Assembly: GCF_005222675.1 (NCBI RefSeq)
Contig: NZ_STGE01000049.1
Span: 102,482-166,481 of the forward strand
From: Mycolicibacterium sp. CR10
GTDB lineage: Bacteria > Actinomycetota > Actinomycetes > Mycobacteriales > Mycobacteriaceae
DNA: 64,000 nucleotides
Direction: 5' to 3'
The notes beneath the pieces were generated by a model. The model saw only the letters and a list, made by a program, of their open reading frames with translations, ran no database searches and was not told the DNA's origin. This document shows, piece after piece, positions 7,866 through 16,297 of this stretch. Positions within the stretch are counted from its first letter, which is position 1, and each line of letters begins with the position of its first letter. The position numbers and the translations under genes were made by a program.

Positions 7866-9074
7866 ATGACCATCAGCGATGTGAAGCTGGACCCCTACGA
7901 CTACGACTTCCACGAGGACCCGTACCCGTACTACAAGCGGCTGCGCGACGAGGCCCCGCTCTACCACAACCCGGAACTCGGATTCTGGGCGTTGTCGCGG
8001 CACCGTGACGTGCTGCAGGGCTTCCGCAACAGCACCACGCTGTCCAACCGCGAGGGCGTATCACTCGACCCCATCTCCCGGGGGCCACACGCATCGAAGA
8101 CCATGTCCTTCCTCGCCATGGACGACCCCGCTCACCTCAGGCTGCGCACGCTGGTGTCAAAGGGCTTCACTCCCCGCCGAATCCGGGAACTGGAGCCCAG
8201 GGTCACCGAGATCGCAGAGCAGCATCTCGATGTCATGCTCGAGAGGGCGGCTGCCGGCTCGACCGTTGATTACGTAGCCGAATTCGCAGGCAAGCTGCCG
8301 ATGGACGTCATCTCCGAACTGATGGGCGTGCCGGTGGCCGACCGCGACCAGGTTCGCGCGTGGGCCGACGGGGTGATGCACCGCGAGGACGGCGTCAACG
8401 ACGTCCCCGCGGCGGCCATCGAGGCCTCCCTCAACCTGATCGTCTACTACCAGGACATGGTCGCCGAGCGCCGCAAGAAACTCACCGACGATCTCACGTC
8501 GGCGCTGCTCGAGGCCGAGATCGATGGGGATCGGCTCACCGACGACGAGATCATCGGCTTCATGTTCCTGATGGTGATCGCCGGCAATGAGACCACGACC
8601 AAACTCCTTGCCAATGCCGCCTTCTGGGGTCACAAGAACCCCGACCAGATCGCGCCCCTCTATGACGACCTGAGCCGAATCCCGTTGTGGGTCGAGGAGA
8701 CGCTGCGTTACGACACGTCCAGCCAGATCCTGGCTCGACTCGTGTCGGGCGAGCTGACGCTCTACGACACCACCATCCCCGAAGGGGATGTACTGCTGCT
8801 GCTTCCGGGATCGGCCCACCGTGACGAGCGGGCGTTCGAGAACCCGGACGACTACCTCATCGGCCGGGATATCGGTTCCAAATTACAGAGTTTCGGCAGC
8901 GGCGCACACTTCTGTCTCGGTGCGCACCTCGCGCGGATGGAAGCCCGTGTCGCACTGGCCGAGTTGTTCAAGCGAATCCGCGGATACGAGGCCGACGAGG
9001 CCAGCGCCGTCCGCGTCCACTCCAGCAATGTTCGCGGATTCGCCCACCTTCCGATCACCGTAAAGGCCCGCTAG
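7866..9074 (+). CDS. cyp123: Cytochrome P450 CYP123
   Basis: A 402-residue P450. The N-terminal LDPYDYDFHEDPYPYYKRLR, the I-helix MVIAGNETTTK, EETLRYDTSSQILAR and the heme loop FGSGAHFCLGAHLAR (Cys about 350) match my memory of M. tuberculosis CYP123A1 (Rv0766c). It lies at the same place, upstream of an SDR and cyp51. The physiological substrate of CYP123 is not established. The stop codon is followed directly by the ATG of the SDR (no gap), so translation is coupled. The ferredoxin three genes downstream is its likely electron donor, shared with CYP51. Confidence 0.92.
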   Translation: MTISDVKLDPYDYDFHEDPYPYYKRLRDEAPLYHNPELGFWALSRHRDVLQGFRNSTTLSNREGVSLDPISRGPHASKTMSFLAMDDPAHLRLRTLVSKGFTPRRIRELEPRVTEIAEQHLDVMLERAAAGSTVDYVAEFAGKLPMDVISELMGVPVADRDQVRAWADGVMHREDGVNDVPAAAIEASLNLIVYYQDMVAERRKKLTDDLTSALLEAEIDGDRLTDDEIIGFMFLMVIAGNETTTKLLANAAFWGHKNPDQIAPLYDDLSRIPLWVEETLRYDTSSQILARLVSGELTLYDTTIPEGDVLLLLPGSAHRDERAFENPDDYLIGRDIGSKLQSFGSGAHFCLGAHLARMEARVALAELFKRIRGYEADEASAVRVHSSNVRGFAHLPITVKAR

Positions 9075-9899
9075 ATGCCTCGCTTCGAACCTCTGCCCGA
9101 CCGCCGGCCCGCGCTGGTGGCCGGCGCCTCCTCCGGGATTGGTGCCGCAACTGCCATCGACCTTGCCGCCCATGGCTTTCCGGTCGCACTGGGCGCACGG
9201 CGGGTGGACAAGTGCCGGGAGCTCGTTGATCAGATTCGCGCCGACGGCGGCGAAGCCCTCGCGGTGCACCTGGACGTCACCGATCCCGACTCGGTCAAGG
9301 CCTGCGTCGAGCAGACCACCTCCGAACTGGGCGAGATCGAGGTGCTGGTCGCCGGAGCCGGTGATACGTATTTCGGCAAGCTCGACGCGATCAGCACCGA
9401 GCAGTTCGAGTCGCAGATCCAGATCCACCTGATCGGCGCCAACCGGGTGGCCGCTGCGGTACTGCCCGGGATGATCGAGCGCCAGCGCGGCGACCTGATT
9501 TTCGTGGGTTCCGATGTGGCTCTGCGTCAACGGCCCCACATGGGTGCCTACGGCGCCGCCAAGGCCGCTCTGGTGGCGATGGTGAACAACTTCCAGATGG
9601 AACTCGAAGGCACCGGCGTGCGCGCCTCGATCGTGCACCCGGGCCCCACCAAGACCGGGATGGGTTGGAGCCTGCCCGCCGAACTGATCGGCCCCGCCCT
9701 CGAGGACTGGGCCAAATGGGGTCAGGCGCGCCACGACTACTTCCTGCGGGCCGCCGACCTCGCGCGCGCCATCACGTTTGTCGCCGAGACCCCGCGGGGC
9801 GGCTTCATCGCCAACATGGAGCTCCAGCCCGAGGCTCCGCTGAACACCGCCCCGGCAGAGCGACAGAAGCTGATCCTGAACGAGGAGAACCTGCAATGA
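9075..9899 (+). CDS. Short-chain dehydrogenase/reductase between cyp123 and cyp51
   Basis: A 274-residue classical SDR: AGASSGIGAATA cofactor loop, AGAGD segment, catalytic Ser in VGSDVAL and YGAAK (YxxxK). Its ATG at 9075 touches the cyp123 stop and its own stop shares ATGA with cyp51, so it sits inside a tightly coupled operon. By order it matches Rv0765c. In this company it may oxidise or reduce a hydroxylated sterol or lipid. The family is certain, the substrate is not. Confidence 0.9.
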   Translation: MPRFEPLPDRRPALVAGASSGIGAATAIDLAAHGFPVALGARRVDKCRELVDQIRADGGEALAVHLDVTDPDSVKACVEQTTSELGEIEVLVAGAGDTYFGKLDAISTEQFESQIQIHLIGANRVAAAVLPGMIERQRGDLIFVGSDVALRQRPHMGAYGAAKAALVAMVNNFQMELEGTGVRASIVHPGPTKTGMGWSLPAELIGPALEDWAKWGQARHDYFLRAADLARAITFVAETPRGGFIANMELQPEAPLNTAPAERQKLILNEENLQ

Positions 9900-11254
9900 C
9901 CATTACCCAAGAGGTGCAACGGGTTTCCGGCGGCGAAGAGGAGCACGGCCACCTCGAGGAGTTCCGCACCGATCCGATCGGCCTGATGCAGCGGGTCCGC
10001 GACGAATGTGGGGATGCCGGCTGGTTCCAGCTCGCCGACAAGCAGGTGGTGCTGCTCTCGGGCGCGGAAGCCAATGAGTTCTTCTTCCGGTCCTCCGACA
10101 GCGATCTCAACCAGGCCGAGGCCTATCCGTTCATGACACCGATCTTCGGCGAGGGCGTGGTGTTCGACGCCGATCCCGAGCGCCGAGCGGAGATGCTCCA
10201 CAACTCCGCCCTGCGCGGTGAGCAGATGAAGGGCCACGCCGCCACCATCGAAAACGAAGTCAAGCGGATGATCGAGGGGTGGGGCGAGAGCGGCGAGATT
10301 GATCTACTGGAGTTCTTCGCCGAGCTGACGATCTACACCTCGACGGCCTGCCTGATCGGGTTGAAGTTCCGCAACCAGCTCGACTCGCGGTTCGCCAACT
10401 ACTACCACCTGCTCGAGCGCGGCACCGATCCGCTGTGCTACGTCGACCCGTATCTGCCGATCGAGAGCTTCCGCATCCGCGATGAGGCCCGCGCCGGTCT
10501 CGTCGAACTCGTCCAGGACGTGATGGTGGGCCGGATCGCCAACCCGCCCAAGGACAAAGCCGACCGCGACATGCTCGACGTGTTGGTGTCCATCAAGGAC
10601 GAGGACGGCAACCCCCGGTTCTCGGCCAACGAAGTCACCGGCATGTTCATCTCGCTGATGTTCGCCGGCCACCACACCAGCTCGGGCACCTCGTCGTGGA
10701 CGCTCATCGAATTGCTGCGCCACCCCGACTTCTACGCCCAGGTACAGCAGGAACTCGACGAGCTCTACGCCGACGGCCAGGAGGTGAGTTTCCATGCGCT
10801 GCGCCAGATTCCGAAGATCGACAATGCGCTCAAGGAGACCCTGCGCCTGCATCCGCCCTTGATCATCCTGATGCGGGTCGCGCAGGACGAGTTCGAGGTG
10901 GCGGGCTACCCGATCCACAAGGGTCAGATGGTGGCGGCCTCGCCGGCCATCTCCAATCGCATCGCTGAGGACTTCCCGAATCCGGACGCCTTCGACCCCG
11001 ACCGTTATGAGAAGCCGCGGCAGGAAGACCTGATCAACAGGTGGACCTGGATCCCGTTCGGGGCGGGCAAGCACCGCTGTGTGGGAGCGGCGTTCGCTCA
11101 GATGCAGATCAAGGCGATCTTCTCGGTGCTGTTGCGCGAGTATGAATTCGAGATGGCGCAGCCGCCGGAGAGCTACCGCAACGACCACTCCAAGATGGTC
11201 GTCCAACTGGCCCGCCCGGCGAGGGTGCGGTACCGCAGGCGAGTCAAGGGATAG
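9896..11254 (+). CDS. cyp51: Sterol 14-alpha demethylase CYP51
   Basis: A 452-residue P450 starting at ATG 9896 (ATGA overlap with the SDR); the frame is open upstream, but this start gives the family length. The CYP51 I-helix signature FAGHHTSSGTSSW, ETLRLHPP, and the heme loop FGAGKHRCVG with Cys395 are all present. CYP51 removes the 14-alpha methyl group of lanosterol-type sterols in three oxidations. Mycobacteria keep the enzyme although they do not make cholesterol, and its real role there is unsettled. The ferredoxin gene follows after 4 bases and is the expected redox partner. Confidence 0.96.
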   Translation: MTITQEVQRVSGGEEEHGHLEEFRTDPIGLMQRVRDECGDAGWFQLADKQVVLLSGAEANEFFFRSSDSDLNQAEAYPFMTPIFGEGVVFDADPERRAEMLHNSALRGEQMKGHAATIENEVKRMIEGWGESGEIDLLEFFAELTIYTSTACLIGLKFRNQLDSRFANYYHLLERGTDPLCYVDPYLPIESFRIRDEARAGLVELVQDVMVGRIANPPKDKADRDMLDVLVSIKDEDGNPRFSANEVTGMFISLMFAGHHTSSGTSSWTLIELLRHPDFYAQVQQELDELYADGQEVSFHALRQIPKIDNALKETLRLHPPLIILMRVAQDEFEVAGYPIHKGQMVAASPAISNRIAEDFPNPDAFDPDRYEKPRQEDLINRWTWIPFGAGKHRCVGAAFAQMQIKAIFSVLLREYEFEMAQPPESYRNDHSKMVVQLARPARVRYRRRVKG

Positions 11255-11258
11255 TCCG

Positions 11259-11465
11259 TTGGGTTGCTACCGCGTAGAGGTCGATGACGACCTGTGCCAG
11301 GGCCACGCGATGTGCGAGCTGGAGGCCCCGGACGTCTTTAAGGTGCCCAAGCGCGGCACGGTCGAGATCCTGGACCACGAACCCCCCGACGAGCTGCGCG
11401 AAGACGTCGAGCGCGCTGCCGAGATGTGCCCTACCCAAGCAATTTTCATCACAGATAAGGATTGA
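11259..11465 (+). CDS. 3Fe-4S ferredoxin, partner of CYP51/CYP123
   Basis: From TTG 11259 the frame encodes 68 residues: LGCYRVEVDDDLCQGHAMCE through EMCPTQAIFITDKD. The Cys pattern CxxxxxC ... CP gives three cluster ligands, as in mycobacterial 3Fe-4S ferredoxins encoded beside P450s, and the length equals that of Rv0763c as I recall it. A TTG start is chosen because no ATG or GTG lies between the cyp51 stop (11254) and the conserved N-terminus. It carries electrons from a ferredoxin reductase, not encoded here, to the P450s. Confidence 0.9.
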   Translation: MGCYRVEVDDDLCQGHAMCELEAPDVFKVPKRGTVEILDHEPPDELREDVERAAEMCPTQAIFITDKD

Positions 11466-11467
11466 AT

Positions 11468-12007
11468 GTGGCAACACGTGAACAACTTGAGGACTGGGTC
11501 GAGCGCTGGCTGAAGGCCAACCGCGATGCCGAGGCGGCCGGCGACTGGAAGCCGATGGCCGACTTCTACACCGAAGACGCCACCTACGGCTGGAACATCG
11601 GCCCGAAGGAAGACGTCATGTGTGTCGGTCGCGAGCAGATCCGCGACGTGGCGCTGGGCCTGGAGATGGAGGGCCTGGAAAACTGGGTCTACGAGTACCA
11701 GAAGACCCTGATCGACGAGAAGCAGAACGAGATCGTCGGCTTCTGGAAGCAGATCGCCAACAAGAGCGACGGTAGCCGGGACGAGATCTACGGCATCGGC
11801 GGCAGTTGGTTTCGGCTCAACGATCAGCTGCTGATCGAGTGGCAGCGGGACTTCTTCGACTTCGGGCATGTGCAGAAGGCGTTCATGAAGTTGATCGAGT
11901 CGGGCGACCTGACGCCGACCATGCAGAAGCGCATCGAGCGCTCCCTCGCCGGCGAGAAGCTGCCCGGTTACTACCCGCTCGGCGAGGCCCCCACTCCCAT
12001 CTGGTAG
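11468..12007 (+). CDS. NTF2/SnoaL-like fold protein (Rv0762c counterpart)
   Basis: A 179-residue protein with the NTF2-like cone-fold pattern: N-terminal helix VERWLKANRDAEAAGDWKPM, then FYTEDATYGWN, VGREQIRD and a long C-terminal helix. The start is decided by AAGGA at 11457-11461, six bases before GTG 11468; the in-frame TTG at 11462 has no spacing for that site. It is the last gene of the cyp123-cyp51 operon. NTF2-like proteins often bind or isomerise sterols and polyketides, which suits the setting, but no catalytic residues were assigned. A hairpin-like repeat follows the stop. Confidence 0.8.
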   Translation: MATREQLEDWVERWLKANRDAEAAGDWKPMADFYTEDATYGWNIGPKEDVMCVGREQIRDVALGLEMEGLENWVYEYQKTLIDEKQNEIVGFWKQIANKSDGSRDEIYGIGGSWFRLNDQLLIEWQRDFFDFGHVQKAFMKLIESGDLTPTMQKRIERSLAGEKLPGYYPLGEAPTPIW

Positions 12008-12013
12008 CTCCCA

Positions 12014-12031
12014 CCCAAGCGGTTGCTTGGG
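12014..12031. terminator. Hairpin after the cyp51 operon (possible terminator or operator)
   Basis: CCCAAGC-GGTT-GCTTGGG is a perfect 7-bp stem with a 4-base loop, starting 7 bases after the stop at 12007. There is no T-run after it. It could be a mycobacterial-type terminator for the cyp123-cyp51 operon or a palindromic operator for adhB. Both readings fit the position. Confidence 0.4.
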
Positions 12032-12049
12032 GGGTATGTGATGTGGCTA

Positions 12050-12064
12050 ACTAGAGCCTCTAGT
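12050..12064. promoter_or_regulatory. Palindrome upstream of adhB
   Basis: ACTAGAG-C-CTCTAGT is a perfect 7+7 inverted repeat with a single central base, ending 33 bases before the adhB start. It lies where a promoter or repressor site would be expected. No local regulator is obviously assigned. Confidence 0.45.
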
Positions 12065-12097
12065 CTTTACGTAGGGGCATAGTCGAAAGCAGGAGAG

Positions 12098-13225
12098 ATG
12101 AAGACCAAAGGCGCTCTGATCTGGGATTTCAACCAGCCGTGGACGATCGAGGAGATCGAAATCGGTGATCCCGTCAAGGACGAGGTCAAGATCCAGATGG
12201 AAGCGTCCGGGATGTGCCATTCCGACCACCACCTGGTTACCGGCGACATTCCGATGGCCGGTTTCCCGGTTCTGGGCGGCCACGAAGGCGCGGGCATCGT
12301 GACCGAAATCGGTCCCGGTGTGGAGAACGTCGCGGTCGGTGACCACGTCGTGCTGTCGTTCATCCCGTCGTGTGGCGAGTGTCCGACATGTCAGAGCGGC
12401 AAGCGCAACCTGTGCGACCTGGGTGCGCTGCTTCTCACCGGAACCGCCGTGTCCGACGGAACCCACCGGGTGACCGCCAACGGCAAGCCCGTCATCCCGA
12501 TGACGCTGCTGGGCACGTTCAGCCCGTACATGGTGGTCCACAAGAGCTCCGTCGTGAAGATCGACCCGTCCGTCCCGTTCGAGGTGGCCTGCCTCGTCGG
12601 CTGCGGCGTCACCACCGGCTACGGCTCCGCGGTGCGCAGCGCGGACGTCCAACCGGGCGACGATGTCGCGATCGCCGGAATCGGCGGCGTCGGCATGGGC
12701 GCGCTGCAGGGTGCGGCGATCGCCGGCGCCCGCAACATCTTCGCGATCGACCCGATCGAGTGGAAGCGCGATCAGGCGCTCAAGTTCGGTGCCACCCACG
12801 CCTACCCCGACCTCGCCTCGGCGATGATGGGCATCGCGGAGGTCACCCACGGTCAGATGGCGAGCAAGACCATCATCACCACCGGTGAGCTCAAGGGTGA
12901 GGACATCGACACCTACCTCAACATGACCGCCAAGGGCGGCACCTGCGTCGTCACCGCCGTCGCCAACATGATGGAGACGTCGGTCACGCTCAACCTCGCG
13001 ATGCTGACCCTGATGCAGAAGAACCTGCAGGGCACCATCTTCGGTGGCGGAAACCCGCACCACGACATCCCGTTGCTGCTGTCGATGTACAAGGCGGGCC
13101 GGCTCAACCTCGACGACATGGTCACCCGGCAGTACAAGCTGGAGCAGATCAACGAGGGCTACAAGGACATGCTCGAGGGCAGGAACATCCGTGGCGTCAT
13201 CCGCTACACCGACGCCGATCGGTAG
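12098..13225 (+). CDS. adhB: Zinc-dependent alcohol dehydrogenase AdhB (NDMA-dependent type)
   Basis: A 375-residue medium-chain dehydrogenase. The catalytic zinc Cys is in SGMCHSDHH with GHEGAG, and the structural zinc Cys set is CGECPTCQSGKRNLC. GCGVTTGYG and the Rossmann loop AGIGGVGMGAL follow. Length and position match Rv0761c (adhB), a member of the class usually assayed with NDMA because the cofactor is tightly bound. AGGAGAG precedes the ATG. It oxidises primary alcohols to aldehydes; with aldA and the P450s it could complete oxidation of lipid alcohols. Two short genes follow in the same direction. Confidence 0.93.
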   Translation: MKTKGALIWDFNQPWTIEEIEIGDPVKDEVKIQMEASGMCHSDHHLVTGDIPMAGFPVLGGHEGAGIVTEIGPGVENVAVGDHVVLSFIPSCGECPTCQSGKRNLCDLGALLLTGTAVSDGTHRVTANGKPVIPMTLLGTFSPYMVVHKSSVVKIDPSVPFEVACLVGCGVTTGYGSAVRSADVQPGDDVAIAGIGGVGMGALQGAAIAGARNIFAIDPIEWKRDQALKFGATHAYPDLASAMMGIAEVTHGQMASKTIITTGELKGEDIDTYLNMTAKGGTCVVTAVANMMETSVTLNLAMLTLMQKNLQGTIFGGGNPHHDIPLLLSMYKAGRLNLDDMVTRQYKLEQINEGYKDMLEGRNIRGVIRYTDADR

Positions 13226-13231
13226 ATCGGC

Positions 13232-13657
13232 ATGACGGAGACGGTGGACCTGGCGCCGGTCGTCGCGGCGTCGCAGAATTCTTGGCGATGTGTGCAATCC
13301 GGTGACCGGGAGGGCTGGCTTGCGCTGATGTCCGACGACATCCTCGTCGAGGACCCGATCGGCGAGTCCGTCACCAACCCCGACGGCACCGGCGTGCGCG
13401 GCAAGGAGGCCCTCGCGGCCTTCTATGACGCCAATATCGGCCCAAACCAGCTGCGCGTCACCTGCGAGGAGACGTTCCCGTCGAGCACTCCGACGGAGAT
13501 CGCCTACATCCTGGTGTTGGAGACCACGTTCCCCAACGGTTTCGTGGCGACCGTGCGGGGCGTGTTCACCTACCGCGTCGACGACGCCGGGCTGATCACC
13601 AACCTGCGCGGCTATTGGAACATGGATGCGATGACGTTCTCGGAGAAGGCGGATTAG
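13232..13657 (+). CDS. NTF2-like protein (Rv0760c counterpart, ketosteroid-isomerase fold)
   Basis: A 141-residue cone-fold protein beginning 6 bases after adhB. It has the helix-sheet pattern of SnoaL/ketosteroid-isomerase relatives: WRCVQSGDREGWLALMSDDI, a GKEAL helix and strand FVATVRGVFTYRVD. By order and size it matches Rv0760c, which is described as a steroid-binding protein of this fold. No isomerase activity can be claimed from the sequence. Its 3' end contains GGAGAAGG (13642-13649), which may serve as ribosome binding site for the next gene. Confidence 0.83.
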   Translation: MTETVDLAPVVAASQNSWRCVQSGDREGWLALMSDDILVEDPIGESVTNPDGTGVRGKEALAAFYDANIGPNQLRVTCEETFPSSTPTEIAYILVLETTFPNGFVATVRGVFTYRVDDAGLITNLRGYWNMDAMTFSEKAD

Positions 13658-14528
13658 GCCGGCCTCAACCGGACCGCTGGCGGGTCGTGGCGCGGTAGTC
13701 GTCGGCGGCACCCGCGGGGTGGGCCTCTCGGTTGCCGAGCTGCTCGCCTCCCAAGGAGCCGGCGTCGTGGTCAACGGCCGCGACGAATCGGCGGCTGCGC
13801 AAGCGGCACAACACATTCCCGGCGCTGTTGCGCATTCCGGCTCGCCTGCGGATCCTTCGGTCGCCGACGCGCTGGTCGACACGTGCATCGGCGAGTTCGG
13901 CAGCATCGACATCCTGGTCAACTGTGCGGGCACCGGCGCCCTTGGCGCAGAGTCGATCCTGACGGTCACCAGTGAGCTCTTCCGGGACCTGCTCGACGCG
14001 CATCTGCTCACGACGTTCGAGACGTGCCGGGCGGCAGCGCCCCGGATGGTCGCGCAAGGCGGCGGGGCGATCGTGAACACCAGCTCGTTCGCCTTCCTCG
14101 GCGACTACGGCGGCACCGGGTACCCCGCGGGCAAGGGCGCGGTGAATGGCCTGACGATGGCGATCGCCGCCGAGCTCAAGGATCAGGGGGTGCGCGCGAA
14201 CGTCGTCTGCCCCGGGGCGAGGACCCGGCTGTCGACCGGGTCGGACTACGAGCGCCACATCGCCGACCTCAACCGTCGGGGGCTGCTCGACGAGGTCAGC
14301 ATGCAGGGCGCCCTCGACGCGGCACCACCGGAGTACGTGGCACCGACATACGCCTACCTTGTCAGCGACCTCGCCAAGGACGTGACGGGCCAGATCTTCA
14401 TCGCCGCAGGCGGTTTCGTCGGCAAATTCGACCGGCAAACTCCCAGTATCGTGGCCTACCGGGACCACCACGACACGCCGCCGTGGAAGGTCGAGGAGAT
14501 CGCTGCTGCGGTGTCGAGAGTCAGTTAG
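13653..14528 (+). CDS. Short-chain dehydrogenase/reductase with no ordinary start codon
   Basis: The SDR body is clear: cofactor loop VVVGGTRGVGLS, NCAGTG, Ser in TSSFAF and YPAGK (YxxxK), ending at 14528. The first ATG/GTG/TTG in frame after the last upstream stop (13632) is GTG 13719, which lies inside the cofactor loop and would remove its glycines. Coding clearly continues upstream to about 13653 (IRPASTGPLAGRGAVVVGG). I place the start at ATT 13653, 3 bases after GGAGAAGG; CTG 13677 is an alternative, as is a sequencing error or recent mutation. It overlaps the NTF2-like gene by 5 bases and the convergent ligase gene by 8. Confidence 0.72.
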   Translation: MRPASTGPLAGRGAVVVGGTRGVGLSVAELLASQGAGVVVNGRDESAAAQAAQHIPGAVAHSGSPADPSVADALVDTCIGEFGSIDILVNCAGTGALGAESILTVTSELFRDLLDAHLLTTFETCRAAAPRMVAQGGGAIVNTSSFAFLGDYGGTGYPAGKGAVNGLTMAIAAELKDQGVRANVVCPGARTRLSTGSDYERHIADLNRRGLLDEVSMQGALDAAPPEYVAPTYAYLVSDLAKDVTGQIFIAAGGFVGKFDRQTPSIVAYRDHHDTPPWKVEEIAAAVSRVS

Positions 14529-16173
14529 CGACCTCGGGCAGGGTGTGATCGCGGTACTGCTTGCGCAACTCGATCTTGAGTACCTTGCCGGTCGCGGTAT
14601 GCGGTAACTCGTCGACGAAGATGACATCGTCGGGCAGCCACCACTTCACGACCTCACCGGACAGATACTCCAACAGCTCCTCCCGGGTCGCGCTGTGCCC
14701 CTTGCGAAGGACGGCAAGGAGCACCGGCCGTTCCTGCCATTTCGGATGCGGCACCCCGATGACGGCCGCCTCGGCGACGGCCGGGTGCCCCATGGCGGCG
14801 TTCTCCAGGTCGATCGAACTGACCCACTCCCCACCGGACTTGATGACGTCTTTAGCCCGGTCGACCAACTGCAGGTACCCGTCGGGGTCGATGGTGGCGA
14901 CGTCCCCGGTGGGGAAATAGCCCTCGGCGTCGAGCTTGTCGCCACCCTCGCCCCTGAAGTAGCCGCTGGCGATCCACGGGCCCCGCACCCACACCTCGCC
15001 GAAAGCCTTACCGTCCCAGGGCAATCGATTGCCGTCGTCGTCGACGATCTTGAGCTCCACGCCGCAGACGCCCCGGCCCTGCTTCAACTTGATCTGGGCG
15101 ATCTCGGCGGCGTCCAACCCGGCGTGCTTGGGCAGCGGCCTGCCGATTACACACAGCGGGCTGGTCTCGGTCATCCCCCAGCCCTGGAACGCCTGGGCGC
15201 CGAAATCCCGTTCGAACCGTTCGATCATCGACAGCGGCAATGCCGCCCCGCCGGTGCCGGCATACCGCAGGCCGAGTTCGTGCGGGTCGATCTCGGGATG
15301 CTCATCCAGATACGAGAACAGCATCATCCACACCGTCGGCACACCCTGGGATTGGTTGACGCCTTCGGATTTCATCAGCTGGTACACGGACTCGCCGTCG
15401 AGGTGCGGTCCGGGCATCACGAGTTTGGCGCCGACCATCGCCGCGGTGTACGGCGTCCCCCACGCGTTGGCGTGGAACATGGGCACCACCAACAGGATCA
15501 CCGACCCACTGTGGATGTCGATGGCATCGCGCGCAGCTGTCATCAGCGTGTGCAGCATCGTCGAACGATGCGAGTAGAGAACACCTTTCGGGTTTCCGGT
15601 GGTGCCCGAGGTGTAGCACAGTGACGACGCGCTGCGCTCGTCGAACTCGGGCCAGTCGTAGTGGGTGGACTGCGAGCCGATGAACTCGTCCCAGCACAGC
15701 AGGCGATCGGCAGCGATCCCGGGGATGTCGGGCATGTGCTCGCGGTCGGTCATGACGACGAAGGTGCGCACGGTGCTCAGCTCGGGCGCCAACTGACTCA
15801 CCAACGGTGCGAAGGTGATGTCGAAGAACAGCACCTGGTCCTCGGCGTGGTTGATGATGTAGCTGATCTGGTCGGGGAACAGCCGCGGGTTGACGGTGTG
15901 CATGACGGCGCCCGAGCCGGACACGCCGAAGTACAGCGCAAGATGTCGGTCGCTGTTCCATGCCAGCGTTCCGACCCGGTCCCCCTGCTCGATGCCGAGT
16001 TCGGCGAGCGCGTTGGCCACCTGCTTGGACGCGTCACCGATCTGGGACCACGTCGCACGCCGGACGTGTCCCTCGGGAAGCCGCGACACGATCTCGGTGT
16101 CGGAGTGAAACGCCGCCGCGTGCTCGATCAGGGACGAGATCATCAACGGCCGGTCCTGCATTAATCCCAGCAT
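14521..16173 (-). CDS. Fatty-acyl-CoA / acyl-AMP ligase (FadD-like)
   Basis: A 550-residue adenylate-forming enzyme of normal length. Seen are the P-loop motif LCYTSGTTGNPKGVLYSHRS, the GWGMTETSPL motif, the YFPTGD core and the C-terminal Lys in TATGKVLKIELRKQY. VVPMFHANAWG is typical of medium- or long-chain acyl-CoA synthetases. It activates a carboxylic acid with ATP and CoA. No equivalent is present between Rv0760c and Rv0759c in M. tuberculosis as I remember it, so it looks inserted. It is single-gene and convergent with the SDR. Chain specificity cannot be read. Confidence 0.9.
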   Translation of the reverse strand: MLGLMQDRPLMISSLIEHAAAFHSDTEIVSRLPEGHVRRATWSQIGDASKQVANALAELGIEQGDRVGTLAWNSDRHLALYFGVSGSGAVMHTVNPRLFPDQISYIINHAEDQVLFFDITFAPLVSQLAPELSTVRTFVVMTDREHMPDIPGIAADRLLCWDEFIGSQSTHYDWPEFDERSASSLCYTSGTTGNPKGVLYSHRSTMLHTLMTAARDAIDIHSGSVILLVVPMFHANAWGTPYTAAMVGAKLVMPGPHLDGESVYQLMKSEGVNQSQGVPTVWMMLFSYLDEHPEIDPHELGLRYAGTGGAALPLSMIERFERDFGAQAFQGWGMTETSPLCVIGRPLPKHAGLDAAEIAQIKLKQGRGVCGVELKIVDDDGNRLPWDGKAFGEVWVRGPWIASGYFRGEGGDKLDAEGYFPTGDVATIDPDGYLQLVDRAKDVIKSGGEWVSSIDLENAAMGHPAVAEAAVIGVPHPKWQERPVLLAVLRKGHSATREELLEYLSGEVVKWWLPDDVIFVDELPHTATGKVLKIELRKQYRDHTLPEVAN

Positions 16174-16297
16174 TGGGCCAGGCTATCGACGAGTGGCCCC
16201 TGCGTCGGCGGGCATGGGCAGATTCGAGAAAGATGTTCGACCGACGTCGCCCCCGAAACTCGGATGAGGAGGTGGCCCGACCGTCTAATCTCCCGGC

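Noticed and set aside
12047..14080. A 677-codon minus-strand open frame opposite adhB and its neighbours
   Set aside because: Composition is typical of an antisense shadow; the plus strand encodes three recognisable proteins.
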